Source: JAASSS01 sp021767745 (GTDB lineage: Bacteria; Pseudomonadota; Gammaproteobacteria; UBA5335). From it: a DNA stretch of 64,000 nucleotides. The translations under genes were made by a program, and so were the position numbers. Under the pieces are notes generated by a model, which saw only the letters and a program-made list of their open reading frames with translations, was not told where the DNA came from and did no database searches. The stretch lies in contig JAXHVN010000040.1 of the NCBI GenBank assembly GCA_034189165.1, positions 1 to 64,000 of the forward strand, given 5' to 3'. Below, in pieces: positions 45,169 to 54,011 of the stretch (positions are counted from its first letter, which is position 1; each line of letters starts with the position of its first letter).

Positions 45169-45184
45169 CGACGCGGGCGCGTCG
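45169..45184. promoter_or_regulatory. Inverted repeat between egtD and egtC
   Basis: CGACGC-GGGC-GCGTCG is a perfect 6-bp inverted repeat in the 62-base divergent region, 18 bases from egtD and 30 from egtC. It could be an operator for both directions. It shares the GACGC/GCGTC half-site with the palindromes at 4144 and 55934, but its spacer is four bases rather than three. Confidence 0.4.
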
Positions 45185-45213
45185 GGAACGGCGGATCGGG
45201 AAATCACGGGATC

Positions 45214-45981
45214 ATGTGTCGTATCGCAGCCTACGCCGGTGAGCCGATCTCGCTGCACCGGTTCCTGCAGCAGCCGCCGCACAGCCTGTTCCGCCAGTCG
45301 TGGGCGGCACGGGAGATGCGCGATGCGGCGGTAAACGCCGACGGCTTCGGCGTCGGCTGGTACGACGATCAGGACCGGCCGGCGCGTTATCTCAACACCG
45401 TGCCGGTCTGGACCGATCCGAATCTGGCCGACCTCGGCCGCTGCCTGCGCAGCGGTTGCTGGATCGGCAACGTGCGCAGCGCGACCGACGGCATGCAGGC
45501 CGGCTATGCCAGCACCCAGCCGTTCTGCGCCCCGCCCTGGCTGTTCGTCCACAACGGCTATCTCGGCGAGTTCACCGCGCTGCGGCCGCGGCTGAACCGG
45601 CTGCTGCCCGACGCGCTGCAAGGTGCCATGGCTGGGACCACGGACTCCGAGTATTTGTTCAGCCTCTGGCAGATGCAACAGCAACGGCTTGGGCACCCGC
45701 TGGCAGCGTTGGCCGCCACGGCGCAGACGATCCAGACGCTGGCGCCGCGGGCAAAGCACCTGCTCAGCATCACCGTGACCGATGGTCGCGTGCTCTACGC
45801 GCTGCGCCATGCGCTCAACGCGCCGGCGCCCTCGCTCTATCACGCCGCCGCTACCGCCAGCTGGCCGGGAGGCGTGGCCGTGGCCTCCGAGCCCGTCGAT
45901 GCAGCGGACTGGCAGACGGTGCCGGCGCACGCGCTGCTCGAACTGGCGCCGGGTCATCAGGCGCAGCTGACGCCGTTGTGA
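45214..45981 (+). CDS. egtC: Ergothioneine biosynthesis amidohydrolase EgtC
   Basis: This 255-residue class II glutamine-amidotransferase-type hydrolase removes the γ-glutamyl group from γ-glutamyl-hercynylcysteine sulfoxide. The mature nucleophile is Cys2 (MCRIAAYAGEP). NADGFGVGWY, GNVRSATDG, PWLFVHNGYL and TDSEYLF match the family. Its presence means the partner EgtB uses γ-glutamylcysteine rather than free cysteine. The stop overlaps the egtB start by four bases. The upstream Shine-Dalgarno is weak (GGGA). Confidence 0.94.
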   Translation: MCRIAAYAGEPISLHRFLQQPPHSLFRQSWAAREMRDAAVNADGFGVGWYDDQDRPARYLNTVPVWTDPNLADLGRCLRSGCWIGNVRSATDGMQAGYASTQPFCAPPWLFVHNGYLGEFTALRPRLNRLLPDALQGAMAGTTDSEYLFSLWQMQQQRLGHPLAALAATAQTIQTLAPRAKHLLSITVTDGRVLYALRHALNAPAPSLYHAAATASWPGGVAVASEPVDAADWQTVPAHALLELAPGHQAQLTPL

Positions 45982-47141
45982 GCGATCCGCTGGAGCAACT
46001 GCAGGATTGCCAGCGCCAGCTGCTGGCCGCCTGCCTGGCCTGCCCCGAGCCGGACCGGCAGCGACAGTGGCATGACGATCTCAGCCCTCTCGGCTGGCAC
46101 CTCGGGCACGCTGCCTGCGTGGAGACGCTCTGGCTGCGCGAGCACGTCGGCGGGCAACGGGTCCTCGATGCCGAGGCGCGCCGACACTTCTTCCCCGAGA
46201 ATCTCGGCAAGACCTATCGCAGCCGGATGTTGCCGCCATGGGCAGCGCTCAGCGCCTGGGTCACCGCCCTGCAGGCAGCCAACCTGCAGGCGTGGCGGAC
46301 ACTGCGGACGGCCTCCCACCTGCATCCGCTGCTTGCCGGCGACTACCTGCTGCACTTCATCATTCAGCATTACGCCCAGCACCTGGAAACCGTGCGACTG
46401 GTGCTCGAGGCGCGGGCCCTGACCGTGCAGCAGGCCCGACCGGCGCCCCGTCGGCCGGCCGGGCCCGCGCAGCCGGCGGCGACGGGCCGCTGGCGCACCG
46501 TAGTCGCGGGAGACTACCTGCTCGGCGCCACCGACCACCCCGCGCCCTACGACAACGAGTTGCCGGCACAGCGGCTGGCGATCGACGGCTGTCAGCTCGC
46601 CGAGCGGCCGGTCACCAACGGCGAGTACCTGCGGTTCATCGAGGACGGCGGCTATGCGCAGCGGGACTGCTGGTCACCGGCGGGCTGGGCCTGGCGATGC
46701 GCGCAGGCCGTCGGTGCGCCCTGGCACTGGCGCCGGACCAGCGAGGGCTGGGTGGAACTCGGCACGGCCGGCGTCGGGTCGCTGGCGCCTGCAGCGCCGC
46801 TGCACGGGATCTGCTGGTACGAGGCGCAAGCCTATGCCCGCTGGCGGGGTGCGCGATTGCCGAGCGCCGACGAATGGGAGGCAGCCGCCGGCCAGGGGCT
46901 GCTGCGCGAGGTGGGCGTGGTGTGGGAGTGGTGCGCCAGCGCCTTTGCACCCCGGCCCGGGTTCGCCGCTTTCCCGTATCGCGGTTATTCCACCCCGTGG
47001 TTCGATGGCGCACACCGGGAGCTGCGCGGTGGCAGCTCGGCCACGCCCGCTCCGCTGCGCCGAACCAGCTTTCGCAACTTCTACACGAGTGACAAACGCC
47101 ACATCCGGGCCGGCGTTCGGCTGGCACGCGACCTTGCCTGA
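45978..47141 (+). CDS. egtB: Hercynine oxygenase EgtB (iron-dependent sulfoxide synthase)
   Basis: This 387-residue enzyme joins hercynine to γ-glutamylcysteine with O2. The N-terminal DinB-like half gives the iron ligands: a histidine in PLGWHLGHAACVETLW and the pair in QHYAQHLET (HxxxHxE). The C-terminal formylglycine-generating-like half shows RLPSADEWEAAA, VWEWCASAF, FRGYS-like FPYRGYS, LRGGSSAT and FRNFYTSDKRHIRAGVRLA. It starts at GTG 45978, inside the egtC stop. It is slightly shorter than the mycobacterial enzyme. With egtD and egtC this gives most of the route. No egtE lyase or egtA gene lies in the window; a host PLP lyase and the glutathione enzyme GshA could fill those steps. Confidence 0.94.
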   Translation: MSDPLEQLQDCQRQLLAACLACPEPDRQRQWHDDLSPLGWHLGHAACVETLWLREHVGGQRVLDAEARRHFFPENLGKTYRSRMLPPWAALSAWVTALQAANLQAWRTLRTASHLHPLLAGDYLLHFIIQHYAQHLETVRLVLEARALTVQQARPAPRRPAGPAQPAATGRWRTVVAGDYLLGATDHPAPYDNELPAQRLAIDGCQLAERPVTNGEYLRFIEDGGYAQRDCWSPAGWAWRCAQAVGAPWHWRRTSEGWVELGTAGVGSLAPAAPLHGICWYEAQAYARWRGARLPSADEWEAAAGQGLLREVGVVWEWCASAFAPRPGFAAFPYRGYSTPWFDGAHRELRGGSSATPAPLRRTSFRNFYTSDKRHIRAGVRLARDLA

Positions 47142-47527
47142 GGCCCGGCAGCTGGCCGCGACGCATCGGCGGCGCCCGACGGGTCGCCCGCTCGATGCCG
47201 ATTGCACATGCGCCGAGGACCGCCGGAGCCGCCCGCGCTCCGGGATAACCGGACCGCGACGATATTCCAATGCTCGGCCCCGGCCTGCTGCTCAGAGCCA
47301 CGGGCGCCTGGCGTTACCGTCCGGCTTCACCCTGCCGATATCGATGCATCGCCATTCGGGCGACCGCGCATGCCTGCCGACGCCTCGATCCAGGACGGAC
47401 GGCTACTGCAGGCACATGGGCAAGTAGAGCCTACGCGGCTCCATGCACATGGAGAACACGCATCGCGGCAGCAAGAAAAAAGGCCGGCGGGCGCCGGCCT
47501 TTCGATGCGAGCGAAATACGAACTGGC
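47142..47527. other. Intergenic region between convergent egtB and acyl-CoA ligase genes
   Basis: No gene was recognised in these 386 bases. They hold a strong minus-strand terminator at 47473-47502 and a small palindrome CTCCATG-CA-CATGGAG at 47439-47454. Open frames across the region are arginine/proline-rich and have no Shine-Dalgarno. Confidence 0.5.
47473..47502 (-). terminator. Intrinsic terminator of the acyl-CoA ligase gene
   Basis: On the minus strand a 10-bp perfect stem (AAAGGCCGGC / GCCGGCCTTT) is followed by a T-run interrupted once (TTTTTC). It begins 26 bases after the stop at 47528. It may also stop transcripts coming from egtB. Confidence 0.85.
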
Positions 47528-49309
47528 CTAGCCGTGCTGCGCGGCGGCCTGCCAGTAGCGGGCCTCCAGTTCCTTCTTCGGTAGCTTGCCGGCCAGGTTG
47601 CGCGGCAGGTGGTCGACGAAGTCGATGATGCGCGGCAGCTTGAAGCCGTACAGGCCGTTGTCCTTGCAGAACTGCAGCATCTCCTCCTCGGTGACCTCCG
47701 CGCCGTCCTGCAGTTGGATCACGGCAGCCGGCACCTCGCCCAGATCCGGATCGGGCGCCCGCACGACCGCCACGTCCAGCACCAGCGGATGCTGCTTGAT
47801 GACGTGCTCGATCTCGTTCGGAAACAGGTTCACGCCGCCGGAAATGATCATTTCCTTGACGCGCGAGGTGAGATAGAGGAAATCGTCCTCATCGACGTAA
47901 CCGATCAGGCCGTCGTCGTACCAGTTCTCGCCGTCGATCTCGATAAAGCACTCGTCGGTCTTGTCCTTCTGGCCGACGTATTCGAGGCCGAAGGTCATGG
48001 CCGAGCGCACCAGCACCTTGCCCTCCTGCCCGGTCGGCGCCCAGTGGCCGGTATCCGGATCGTAGATGCGGCACTGCGCGGCGCGGATCTTGCCGACGCT
48101 CTCGTAACGGCCTTCGTGATCGCGATAGTCGTCGGGCACCAGGATCGTGATCAGCCCGGTCTCCGAGGCGCCGTAGTACTCGTAGAACACGTCGCGCGGT
48201 GCGCCCTGGCGGCGGAACAGCGCGTTGATCTCGCGCTTGACTCGCGGCGGACAGGGGGCGGCGGCGCAGACGATGGTGTGCATCGTGCTGAGGTCGTAGC
48301 GGGCCTTGACTTCATCGGGCAGCGCCAGAATGCGCTCGAGCATGGTCGGGGCGACGAAGGTCCAGTTGATGCGCTCGCGCTCGATCAGCGCCAGGACGCC
48401 CTCGGGCGAGAAGCGCCGCATCGGCACCACCGTGCCGCCGAAGAAGAACGGCATCACGCCCACCTGTACACCGGCATGGTAGAGCGGGCCGGGGATCAGC
48501 GAGCGGACATTGCGCGTCTGCGGATCGTGCAGCTCACCGAGCCCGTACCAGTACAGCATGCTGGCCTGCTTGAGCAGCAGCTGCACCACCTGCTCGCGGG
48601 TGGCGCCGCGGCGGGCCGCATCGGACTCGCCCATCATCGCGCTGCGGTCCATGTTGATGTACTTCGGCGTGCCGGTGGTACCGCCGCTATAGGGCTTGGG
48701 CGCGAGGTTGAAGCTGCCGGGCGGCAGCTGCTCCGCCGACTTCTCGATCAGCGATTCATAGGGCGTCATGCCGCTCTCGGCCGGCGCGCCAACCACCACC
48801 AGGTGTTCGACCGTCTCGAACTGATCCTTCACGCTGCGGATGGTGTCGAGAAACTCGCTGTCGAAGACGAGCACCCGCGGCGCCGCCCGATTCACGCAGG
48901 CGACCACTTCCTCCGGCCGCAGATGCCAGTTCAGCATCGGCATCGGCGCGCCGAGCATGGAGTTGGCCATCATCAGCTCGAACCAGGTCGAGCCGTTGTA
49001 GAGCAGCTCGGCGCAGGCCCCGTTCTCGCCGACGCCGAGCTTGTGCAGCCCGTTGGTCAGACCCAGTACCCGGTCGCGGAACTGCGCGAAGCTGATGCGG
49101 CGATCGCCGTCGATGATCGCCTCTCGCGCGCCGAGCGTCTCCCAGAAATTGAGCAGGAACTGGCGCGCCAGATCCTCCCGTCGCAAACCCCCACGCCAGG
49201 CCAGCCGGCCCATGGTACGAAGATTGTTCACCAGACCCATCTGGCGCAAGATGGCGCCGCCCGCCTGCCGGGCTTCCGGCTGGCGCAGCACATTCGTCAA
49301 TGCGGACAT
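47528..49309 (-). CDS. AMP-binding acyl-CoA synthetase, divergent P-loop
   Basis: This 593-residue adenylate-forming ligase has the P-loop PYSGGTTGTPK (the usual second residue pair TSG is SGG here), YYGASETG, the hinge LTSRVKEMIISGGVNLFP and the C-terminal catalytic lysine in LAGKLPK. It is longer than the ligase at 9.1 kb and only distantly like it. Its N-terminus has an extra helical segment (residues 1-35) before the ligase fold. ATG 49309 is supported by AGGAGGAGAC. The neighbouring sulfotransferase on the same strand suggests a lipid, sterol or polyketide substrate, but this is inference. A hairpin between the two genes may separate their transcripts. Confidence 0.88.
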   Translation of the reverse strand: MSALTNVLRQPEARQAGGAILRQMGLVNNLRTMGRLAWRGGLRREDLARQFLLNFWETLGAREAIIDGDRRISFAQFRDRVLGLTNGLHKLGVGENGACAELLYNGSTWFELMMANSMLGAPMPMLNWHLRPEEVVACVNRAAPRVLVFDSEFLDTIRSVKDQFETVEHLVVVGAPAESGMTPYESLIEKSAEQLPPGSFNLAPKPYSGGTTGTPKYINMDRSAMMGESDAARRGATREQVVQLLLKQASMLYWYGLGELHDPQTRNVRSLIPGPLYHAGVQVGVMPFFFGGTVVPMRRFSPEGVLALIERERINWTFVAPTMLERILALPDEVKARYDLSTMHTIVCAAAPCPPRVKREINALFRRQGAPRDVFYEYYGASETGLITILVPDDYRDHEGRYESVGKIRAAQCRIYDPDTGHWAPTGQEGKVLVRSAMTFGLEYVGQKDKTDECFIEIDGENWYDDGLIGYVDEDDFLYLTSRVKEMIISGGVNLFPNEIEHVIKQHPLVLDVAVVRAPDPDLGEVPAAVIQLQDGAEVTEEEMLQFCKDNGLYGFKLPRIIDFVDHLPRNLAGKLPKKELEARYWQAAAQHG

Positions 49310-49416
49310 GTCTCCTCCTGATGCTCGTTCCGCTGAGCTTTTCTGCGCGTCGTGGCATGCATCCCGACGCTTTTTTATGGAGCGCCAAGCCGGCGCCCGT
49401 TCGTCATCCGAGCATA

Positions 49417-49461
49417 CCCGAAGGGCGACGCGGCAGCGAATGTGCCGCGCCGCCCTTCGGG
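49417..49461 (-). terminator. Long stem-loop between sulfotransferase and acyl-CoA ligase genes
   Basis: An 11-bp arm (CCCGAAGGGCG), one mismatch and a 7-bp arm (CGCGGCA) pair with their complements around a 7-base loop (49436-49442), giving a 19-position stem with one mismatch. It lies 28 bases after the sulfotransferase stop. No T-tract follows, so it could be a Rho-aided terminator, an mRNA-stabilising structure or a palindromic repeat. Confidence 0.5.
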
Positions 49462-49489
49462 AGCGAAACCCAAAGGCCAGCCGCCGACG

Positions 49490-50623
49490 TCAGGCGGCGT
49501 AGTCCCACTCCCTGAACGAGCGCTCCCACGCATCCGCCAGGCGGTTTCGAATCGGCTCGGGCAGCGCCGGGGAAGGATTCTTGGTGTAACTGCGCTGACC
49601 GTCCAGATAGCGCCGTAGCCGCGGCTCGAACGCATCCCAGCCGCCAAGATCGAGTGTGTCGTAGATGCGCCGCATCTGTTCGATCGGCGCCTGCTCCAGT
49701 GCCTCGTAGCGGATGTCGATCAGCCGATCCGGCCCCAGGAGTTCGCGCTGCTCGAAGTAGCCCTCGTGCAGCAGACGGTAGCGGCGGATGATCGTGTCCT
49801 CGACATCGCTCATGCGCATCCGCTGCAGGTTCACCAGCCGCACCAGGGTGTCGTAGAAATGCCGGAACGAGCGGAAGACATCGTAGGGATTGCGGTGAAT
49901 ATGGACGAACTTGGCGTCCGGATACTGCTCCAGGATCAGCCGGATGCGGCCGGTGTGCGGGGGTGACTTCAGCAGCAGCTGGCGCTCGCCGAAGTAGCAG
50001 GTGAGCTTGCGATTGAACCAGTCCAGGGTCCGCTTCCACTCGCTGCGTTCGGCCTCGCTGCAGTCCTCGAAGGTGAGGTACTTGTCGTACTGCTGATCAT
50101 TGCGCAGGAAGAACCAGCCGCCGAGCGGCGAGAGCAGCGAGGCCATGAACAGGCCCTGTTCGTCTTCCTGCGGCGAATCGAACGAGACCGCCACATTGTC
50201 CATCGGACGGGTCTTCGGCATCAGGCCGAGTCGTTCCGCCAGCCGGCCGAGCGCGCTGTGTTCCCCGCCCCCCATGAACGCGAAGGGCCGGGCGACCTGG
50301 TAGTTGTTCGGCGTCGCGAATCGCTCGTCCTGACTCATCATGTAGTGCAGGTGGGTCGTGCCGCTGCGCCAGTGGCCCAACAGGAAGATCGGCGGGCCGG
50401 CGAGCCTGGTGCTGGCGATCCTCTCGCCCCACTTCTGTTCCTCGATAAGCCGGGCGAGCGCATTTACGGGGGTCACCAGTGAGACGGCCGCGGCGCGGAA
50501 GTAAAACGGCGGGTCGATCGCGAAATGGTTCTGCCTGAGCAGCCTGAACCAGGGCCCCGGCGTCGAGCCGAACATGAAGTTGGTAAGTGAAAACAGGTGC
50601 TTCTGGCGATCGTCTGCTGACAC
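49490..50623 (-). CDS. Sulfotransferase family protein (PAPS-dependent)
   Basis: This 377-residue enzyme transfers sulfate from PAPS. The 5'-phosphosulfate loop is FLLGHWRSGTTHLHYMM and the 3'-phosphate site is FVHIHRNPYDVFRSFRHF. LLLKSPPHTGRI is also typical of bacterial family-3 sulfotransferases. The C-terminus has GQRSYTKNPSPALPEP. The start GTG 50623 has AAGGAG five bases upstream; the frame is open further back without family similarity. The acceptor is unknown: lipids, sterols, saccharides and nodulation-type glycans are all family substrates. The next gene downstream on the strand is an acyl-CoA ligase, so a lipid-like acceptor is plausible. Confidence 0.88.
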   Translation of the reverse strand: MSADDRQKHLFSLTNFMFGSTPGPWFRLLRQNHFAIDPPFYFRAAAVSLVTPVNALARLIEEQKWGERIASTRLAGPPIFLLGHWRSGTTHLHYMMSQDERFATPNNYQVARPFAFMGGGEHSALGRLAERLGLMPKTRPMDNVAVSFDSPQEDEQGLFMASLLSPLGGWFFLRNDQQYDKYLTFEDCSEAERSEWKRTLDWFNRKLTCYFGERQLLLKSPPHTGRIRLILEQYPDAKFVHIHRNPYDVFRSFRHFYDTLVRLVNLQRMRMSDVEDTIIRRYRLLHEGYFEQRELLGPDRLIDIRYEALEQAPIEQMRRIYDTLDLGGWDAFEPRLRRYLDGQRSYTKNPSPALPEPIRNRLADAWERSFREWDYAA

Positions 50624-50684
50624 AGAGTCTCCTTGTCGACCAAGCAGGATGCGTTTCGGCCGGGTAATCCCCGGTGGGCACCGG

Positions 50685-51578
50685 TCAGCTGGCGGCCGGC
50701 ACCCGGCAGGCCGGCAGCTCACGGCCGAGGTAGAGGCGCACGAGATCGAGCCGGGACAACCACAGTCTACGTTGTCCGGCGGCCCGGCAGGCTTCGATCT
50801 GCGTCACCGGAACGTACCAGCGGCCATAGACGCCCCAACCGTGCACGGGCCCCAGCGGCCCGCCGGACACGAGATTCTTCGGCTCATTCTCGACCAGGTA
50901 GACCAGGAAGGCACCGGCGCCCGGCACGGCATCCTGACGCAACAGGCCCTCGGCCCGGATCGCCACGTCGATCACGTTGAGGTAATGCGTGTAGCGAGGC
51001 CCATCGACGTAGGACGATGCCGCCCCGCCGGCGCTCTCCACCAGCAGGGCACCGAGTTGTTCATCGCTCAGATCCTCGGCCGCCGCCGCGACGCCGCGGG
51101 CGATCAGCTCCGCGCCCAGGCTGCCGCCGATCAGGTGCATCGGTGTTTCAGCACCGAGTCCTGTCCGCAGCTGCTCGGCCAGTACCGCCACCGCACCCGA
51201 GGCCGCCGGATCGGAAGAGCGCTCGGGCAGACCGTTGTAGATGCCGAGTACGGGATGTCCCGTATCGGCCGCCACCGCCTGCATCGTGTCGAACGCGCGC
51301 CCGACGCTCATGGGGCCGCCGTTCAGGAACCACACCGCCTGCGCCTGCCGCGGCCGGCGCGTGGACTCGGCCACCAGCGGCGTGAGTTCGGTCACATCGG
51401 TAGTCTGCGGATCGTGCAGGCAACCCTCGCCATCGATCAAATAGCCGTCGAAGGGTTCGTCCGCGCGGGTTGGGATGAAATTCAGGGCGGGATCGCCGAG
51501 ACAGGGACCATCGGCGTGGGCCGACGTCAGCAGCAAAGCGAACGACAACGAGGCCAGAATCAATGGTGCTACACGCAT
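50685..51578 (-). CDS. Exported hydrolase-like hypothetical protein
   Basis: This 297-residue protein has a clear signal peptide (1-22, SAHA|DGP). I do not recognise a named family. The motif LIGGSLGAELIARG fits a GxSxG nucleophile elbow followed by a helix, and VWFLNGGPMSVG resembles an oxyanion-hole segment (NGGP) of α/β-hydrolases. Acidic residues and a late HGWGVYG histidine could complete a triad. GGAG six bases upstream supports ATG 51578 over ATG 51590. It is probably periplasmic and may be a lipase/esterase or peptidase relative. It lies 61 bases upstream of the sulfotransferase on the same strand. Confidence 0.6.
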   Translation of the reverse strand: MRVAPLILASLSFALLLTSAHADGPCLGDPALNFIPTRADEPFDGYLIDGEGCLHDPQTTDVTELTPLVAESTRRPRQAQAVWFLNGGPMSVGRAFDTMQAVAADTGHPVLGIYNGLPERSSDPAASGAVAVLAEQLRTGLGAETPMHLIGGSLGAELIARGVAAAAEDLSDEQLGALLVESAGGAASSYVDGPRYTHYLNVIDVAIRAEGLLRQDAVPGAGAFLVYLVENEPKNLVSGGPLGPVHGWGVYGRWYVPVTQIEACRAAGQRRLWLSRLDLVRLYLGRELPACRVPAAS

Positions 51579-51703
51579 GACGAACTCCATGTCGCCGGCC
51601 TCCATGCTGCATGATCGCTTGGGATCGCAGGAGCCTCGGCAGGGACGCGCAGTTTAGCCAAAGTGGATGTCACTACATATCGCGGACCGACGAATGCAGC
51701 GTC

Positions 51704-52903
51704 TCAGGCGATTCTAGTCCAGCCCTCCGGCAGCGCACGCCGCGAGGTCTCGGGCAGCGTGCATGCCGCGACCAGCAGCGCCCCGAGCGCGAACGCCATC
51801 GCCGCCAGGAAGGCCGCCGACCCGCCCTGCCACCCCCAGAGATAGCCGCTGACCAGCGCACCCACCGAGCCACCGGCGCCGAAGCTGAGGCTGCTGTAGA
51901 GCCCCTGCCCCCGCCCCTGCAGGGCCCCGGGGAAAAATCCGTACAGGTAGTGCATGCCCAGCGCGTGACAGATCCCGAAGCTGGCCGCGTGCAGCATCTG
52001 CACCGGCACCAGGACCGCCGGCTCGGCGGCCAGGGTCGCTGTCAGCCCCCAGCGCAGCGCCGTCAGCGCCAGTGCGCCGAGCATCAGCGTACGCGGCGTG
52101 GCATACCGCAGCAGGCGGGGCATCGCCAGGAACAGCACCACCTCGGCCAGCACGCCAACGGCCCAGAACGCCCCGATGATCCCGCGCCCATAGCCCAGCG
52201 TCTCCAGATACAGGCTGAAGAACCCGTAGTAGGCGCCGTGGCTCAGGTGCGTCAGGAACAGCATCGCGAAATAGCCGATCACCATCGGCTGACGCAGCAC
52301 CGGCCACAGTGTCGCCCGGTCACCCTCCTCGCCGCCGGCGGCAGCGGCCGGCTCCGGCACGAGCAGGCTGCACAGCCAGATGGCGATGAACAACGGCAGC
52401 AACAGTGCCGGCAGCGCCGCCGCCGAGTAGCGCGAGAGCAGCGGACCGTAGCCGGCGGCGACCAGCAGAAAGCCGATCGAGCCCCACAGGCGGATCCGGC
52501 TGTATCGCCCCACGTCGCGCCCGAGATGGCGCAGCGTCACGCCCTCGAACAGCGGCAGAGCGGCGTTCCAGAAGAAGCTGAACACGGCGATGATCGCGGC
52601 CGTCCACCAGAACCCACCCTCGACGAGCAGGCCGGCAAAGCCGATGGCGGCGAGCAGACTGCCACCCCGTACCAGGCCGATGAGCCGGCCACGCCGATCT
52701 GCCAGCAGCCCCCACACGTTCGGCGCCACCAGCTTGGTGCACAGGAACACGGCCAGCAGTTGCCCGACCTGTACTGGTGTAAAACCGCGTGCGGCGAAGA
52801 ACAGCGGCAGGAATGGCAGCATGCCGCCGAGCGTGGCGAAGTGGCAGAAGTAATAGGCCGCCAGCCGGCCGGCCGGCGGCGCAGCCGGCGACCCGGCCGG
52901 CAT
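51704..52903 (-). CDS. MFS transporter, HcaT/MFS_1-like family
   Basis: This 399-residue, 12-helix permease has YYFCHFATLGGMLPFLPLFF at the N-terminus, WGLLADRRGR (motif A) and SRIRLWGSIGFLL. AYYGFFSLYLETLGYGRG and GLYSSLSFGAGGSVGALVSGYLWG also match the HcaT (3-phenylpropionate transporter-like) group. That group has few proven substrates; nucleosides, aromatic acids and siderophore-like compounds have been suggested. ATG 52903 follows directly after the aroC stop with no spacer, so the two are coupled. The metabolic link to chorismate is only positional. Confidence 0.88.
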   Translation of the reverse strand: MPAGSPAAPPAGRLAAYYFCHFATLGGMLPFLPLFFAARGFTPVQVGQLLAVFLCTKLVAPNVWGLLADRRGRLIGLVRGGSLLAAIGFAGLLVEGGFWWTAAIIAVFSFFWNAALPLFEGVTLRHLGRDVGRYSRIRLWGSIGFLLVAAGYGPLLSRYSAAALPALLLPLFIAIWLCSLLVPEPAAAAGGEEGDRATLWPVLRQPMVIGYFAMLFLTHLSHGAYYGFFSLYLETLGYGRGIIGAFWAVGVLAEVVLFLAMPRLLRYATPRTLMLGALALTALRWGLTATLAAEPAVLVPVQMLHAASFGICHALGMHYLYGFFPGALQGRGQGLYSSLSFGAGGSVGALVSGYLWGWQGGSAAFLAAMAFALGALLVAACTLPETSRRALPEGWTRIA

Positions 52904-54004
52904 TCAGGGCGCCGCGGGCGGGATGATCGGCGTGCCCGGATGCACGTCGGCGTTCTGGGCTCGATGGCGCAGGTGATGGTCCATCAGCACCAGTGCCATC
53001 ATCGCCTCGGCAATCGGCGTGGCGCGGATGCCGACGCAGGGATCGTGCCGTCCGGTCGTCCGGATCTGCGCCGCCGCGCCGGCCTCGTCCACCGTACGGC
53101 CGGGCAGGTGCAGGCTGGACGTCGGCTTGAGCGCCAGATGGGCGATCACCTGCTGACCGCTGGAAATCCCGCCGAGCACCCCGCCGGCGTGATTGCTGAG
53201 AAAGCCGGCCGGGGTCAGTTCGTCGCGAAAGTCGGTGCCGCGCGCCGCCACGCAGTCGAAGCCATCGCCGATCTCCACGCCCTTCACGGCATTGATGCTC
53301 ATCAGCGCCTTGGCCAGGTCGGCATCGAGCCGGTCGAAGATCGGCTCGCCCCAGCCCGGCGGCACGCCCTCGGCCACCACCGTCACCCGCGCACCGATCG
53401 AGTCGCCCGACTTGCGCAGCGCCTGCATGAACTGCTCGAGCTCGCCCACCCGCGCCGGTTCGCCGCAGAAAAACGGATTCTGCTCGACCGCCGCCCAGTC
53501 CTCGCAGCCCAGCGCGATCGGCCCGAGCGCCGACAGATAGCCACGCACGGTGATGCCGAGCCGCTCGCGCAGGTAGTGCTTGGCGATGGCGCCGCCGGCG
53601 ACGCGGATTGCGGTCTCGCGCGCCGAGGAACGACCGCCGCCGCGATAGTCACGCCGACCGTACTTCTGTTGATAGGTGTAATCCGCATGCCCGGGGCGGA
53701 ACAGCGCGGCGATCTTGCTGTAGTCCTTCGAGCGCTGATCGACGTTCTCGATCAGCAGCCCGATCGGCGTGCCGGTGGTATGCCCTTCGAAGACACCGGA
53801 AAGAATGCGCACCGTGTCCGGCTCGCGCCGCTGGGTGGTGTAGCGCGAGGTACCCGGTCGCCGCCGGTCCAGCTCGCGCTGCAGCACCGCCTCGTCCAGC
53901 GGCAGCCCGGGCGGGCAGCCGTCGACGATGCCCCCCAAAGCCGGACCATGGCTCTCGCCGAAGCTGGTCAGCGTGAAGGACTGGCCGAAGCTGTTGCCGG
54001 ACAC
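52904..54004 (-). CDS. aroC: Chorismate synthase
   Basis: This 366-residue enzyme converts EPSP to chorismate, the last common step of aromatic amino acid synthesis. It needs reduced FMN. Signatures are FGESHGPALGGIVDGCPPGL, RPGTSRYTTQRREPD, SKDYSKIAALFRPGHADYTYQQKYG, RDYRGGGRSSARETA (FMN/substrate site) and GGISSGQ. The length is normal. It sits between prmB and an MFS gene on the same strand; the prmB-aroC neighbourhood is common in gammaproteobacteria. Confidence 0.97.
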   Translation of the reverse strand: MSGNSFGQSFTLTSFGESHGPALGGIVDGCPPGLPLDEAVLQRELDRRRPGTSRYTTQRREPDTVRILSGVFEGHTTGTPIGLLIENVDQRSKDYSKIAALFRPGHADYTYQQKYGRRDYRGGGRSSARETAIRVAGGAIAKHYLRERLGITVRGYLSALGPIALGCEDWAAVEQNPFFCGEPARVGELEQFMQALRKSGDSIGARVTVVAEGVPPGWGEPIFDRLDADLAKALMSINAVKGVEIGDGFDCVAARGTDFRDELTPAGFLSNHAGGVLGGISSGQQVIAHLALKPTSSLHLPGRTVDEAGAAAQIRTTGRHDPCVGIRATPIAEAMMALVLMDHHLRHRAQNADVHPGTPIIPPAAP

Positions 54005-54011
54005 GGGCGCC

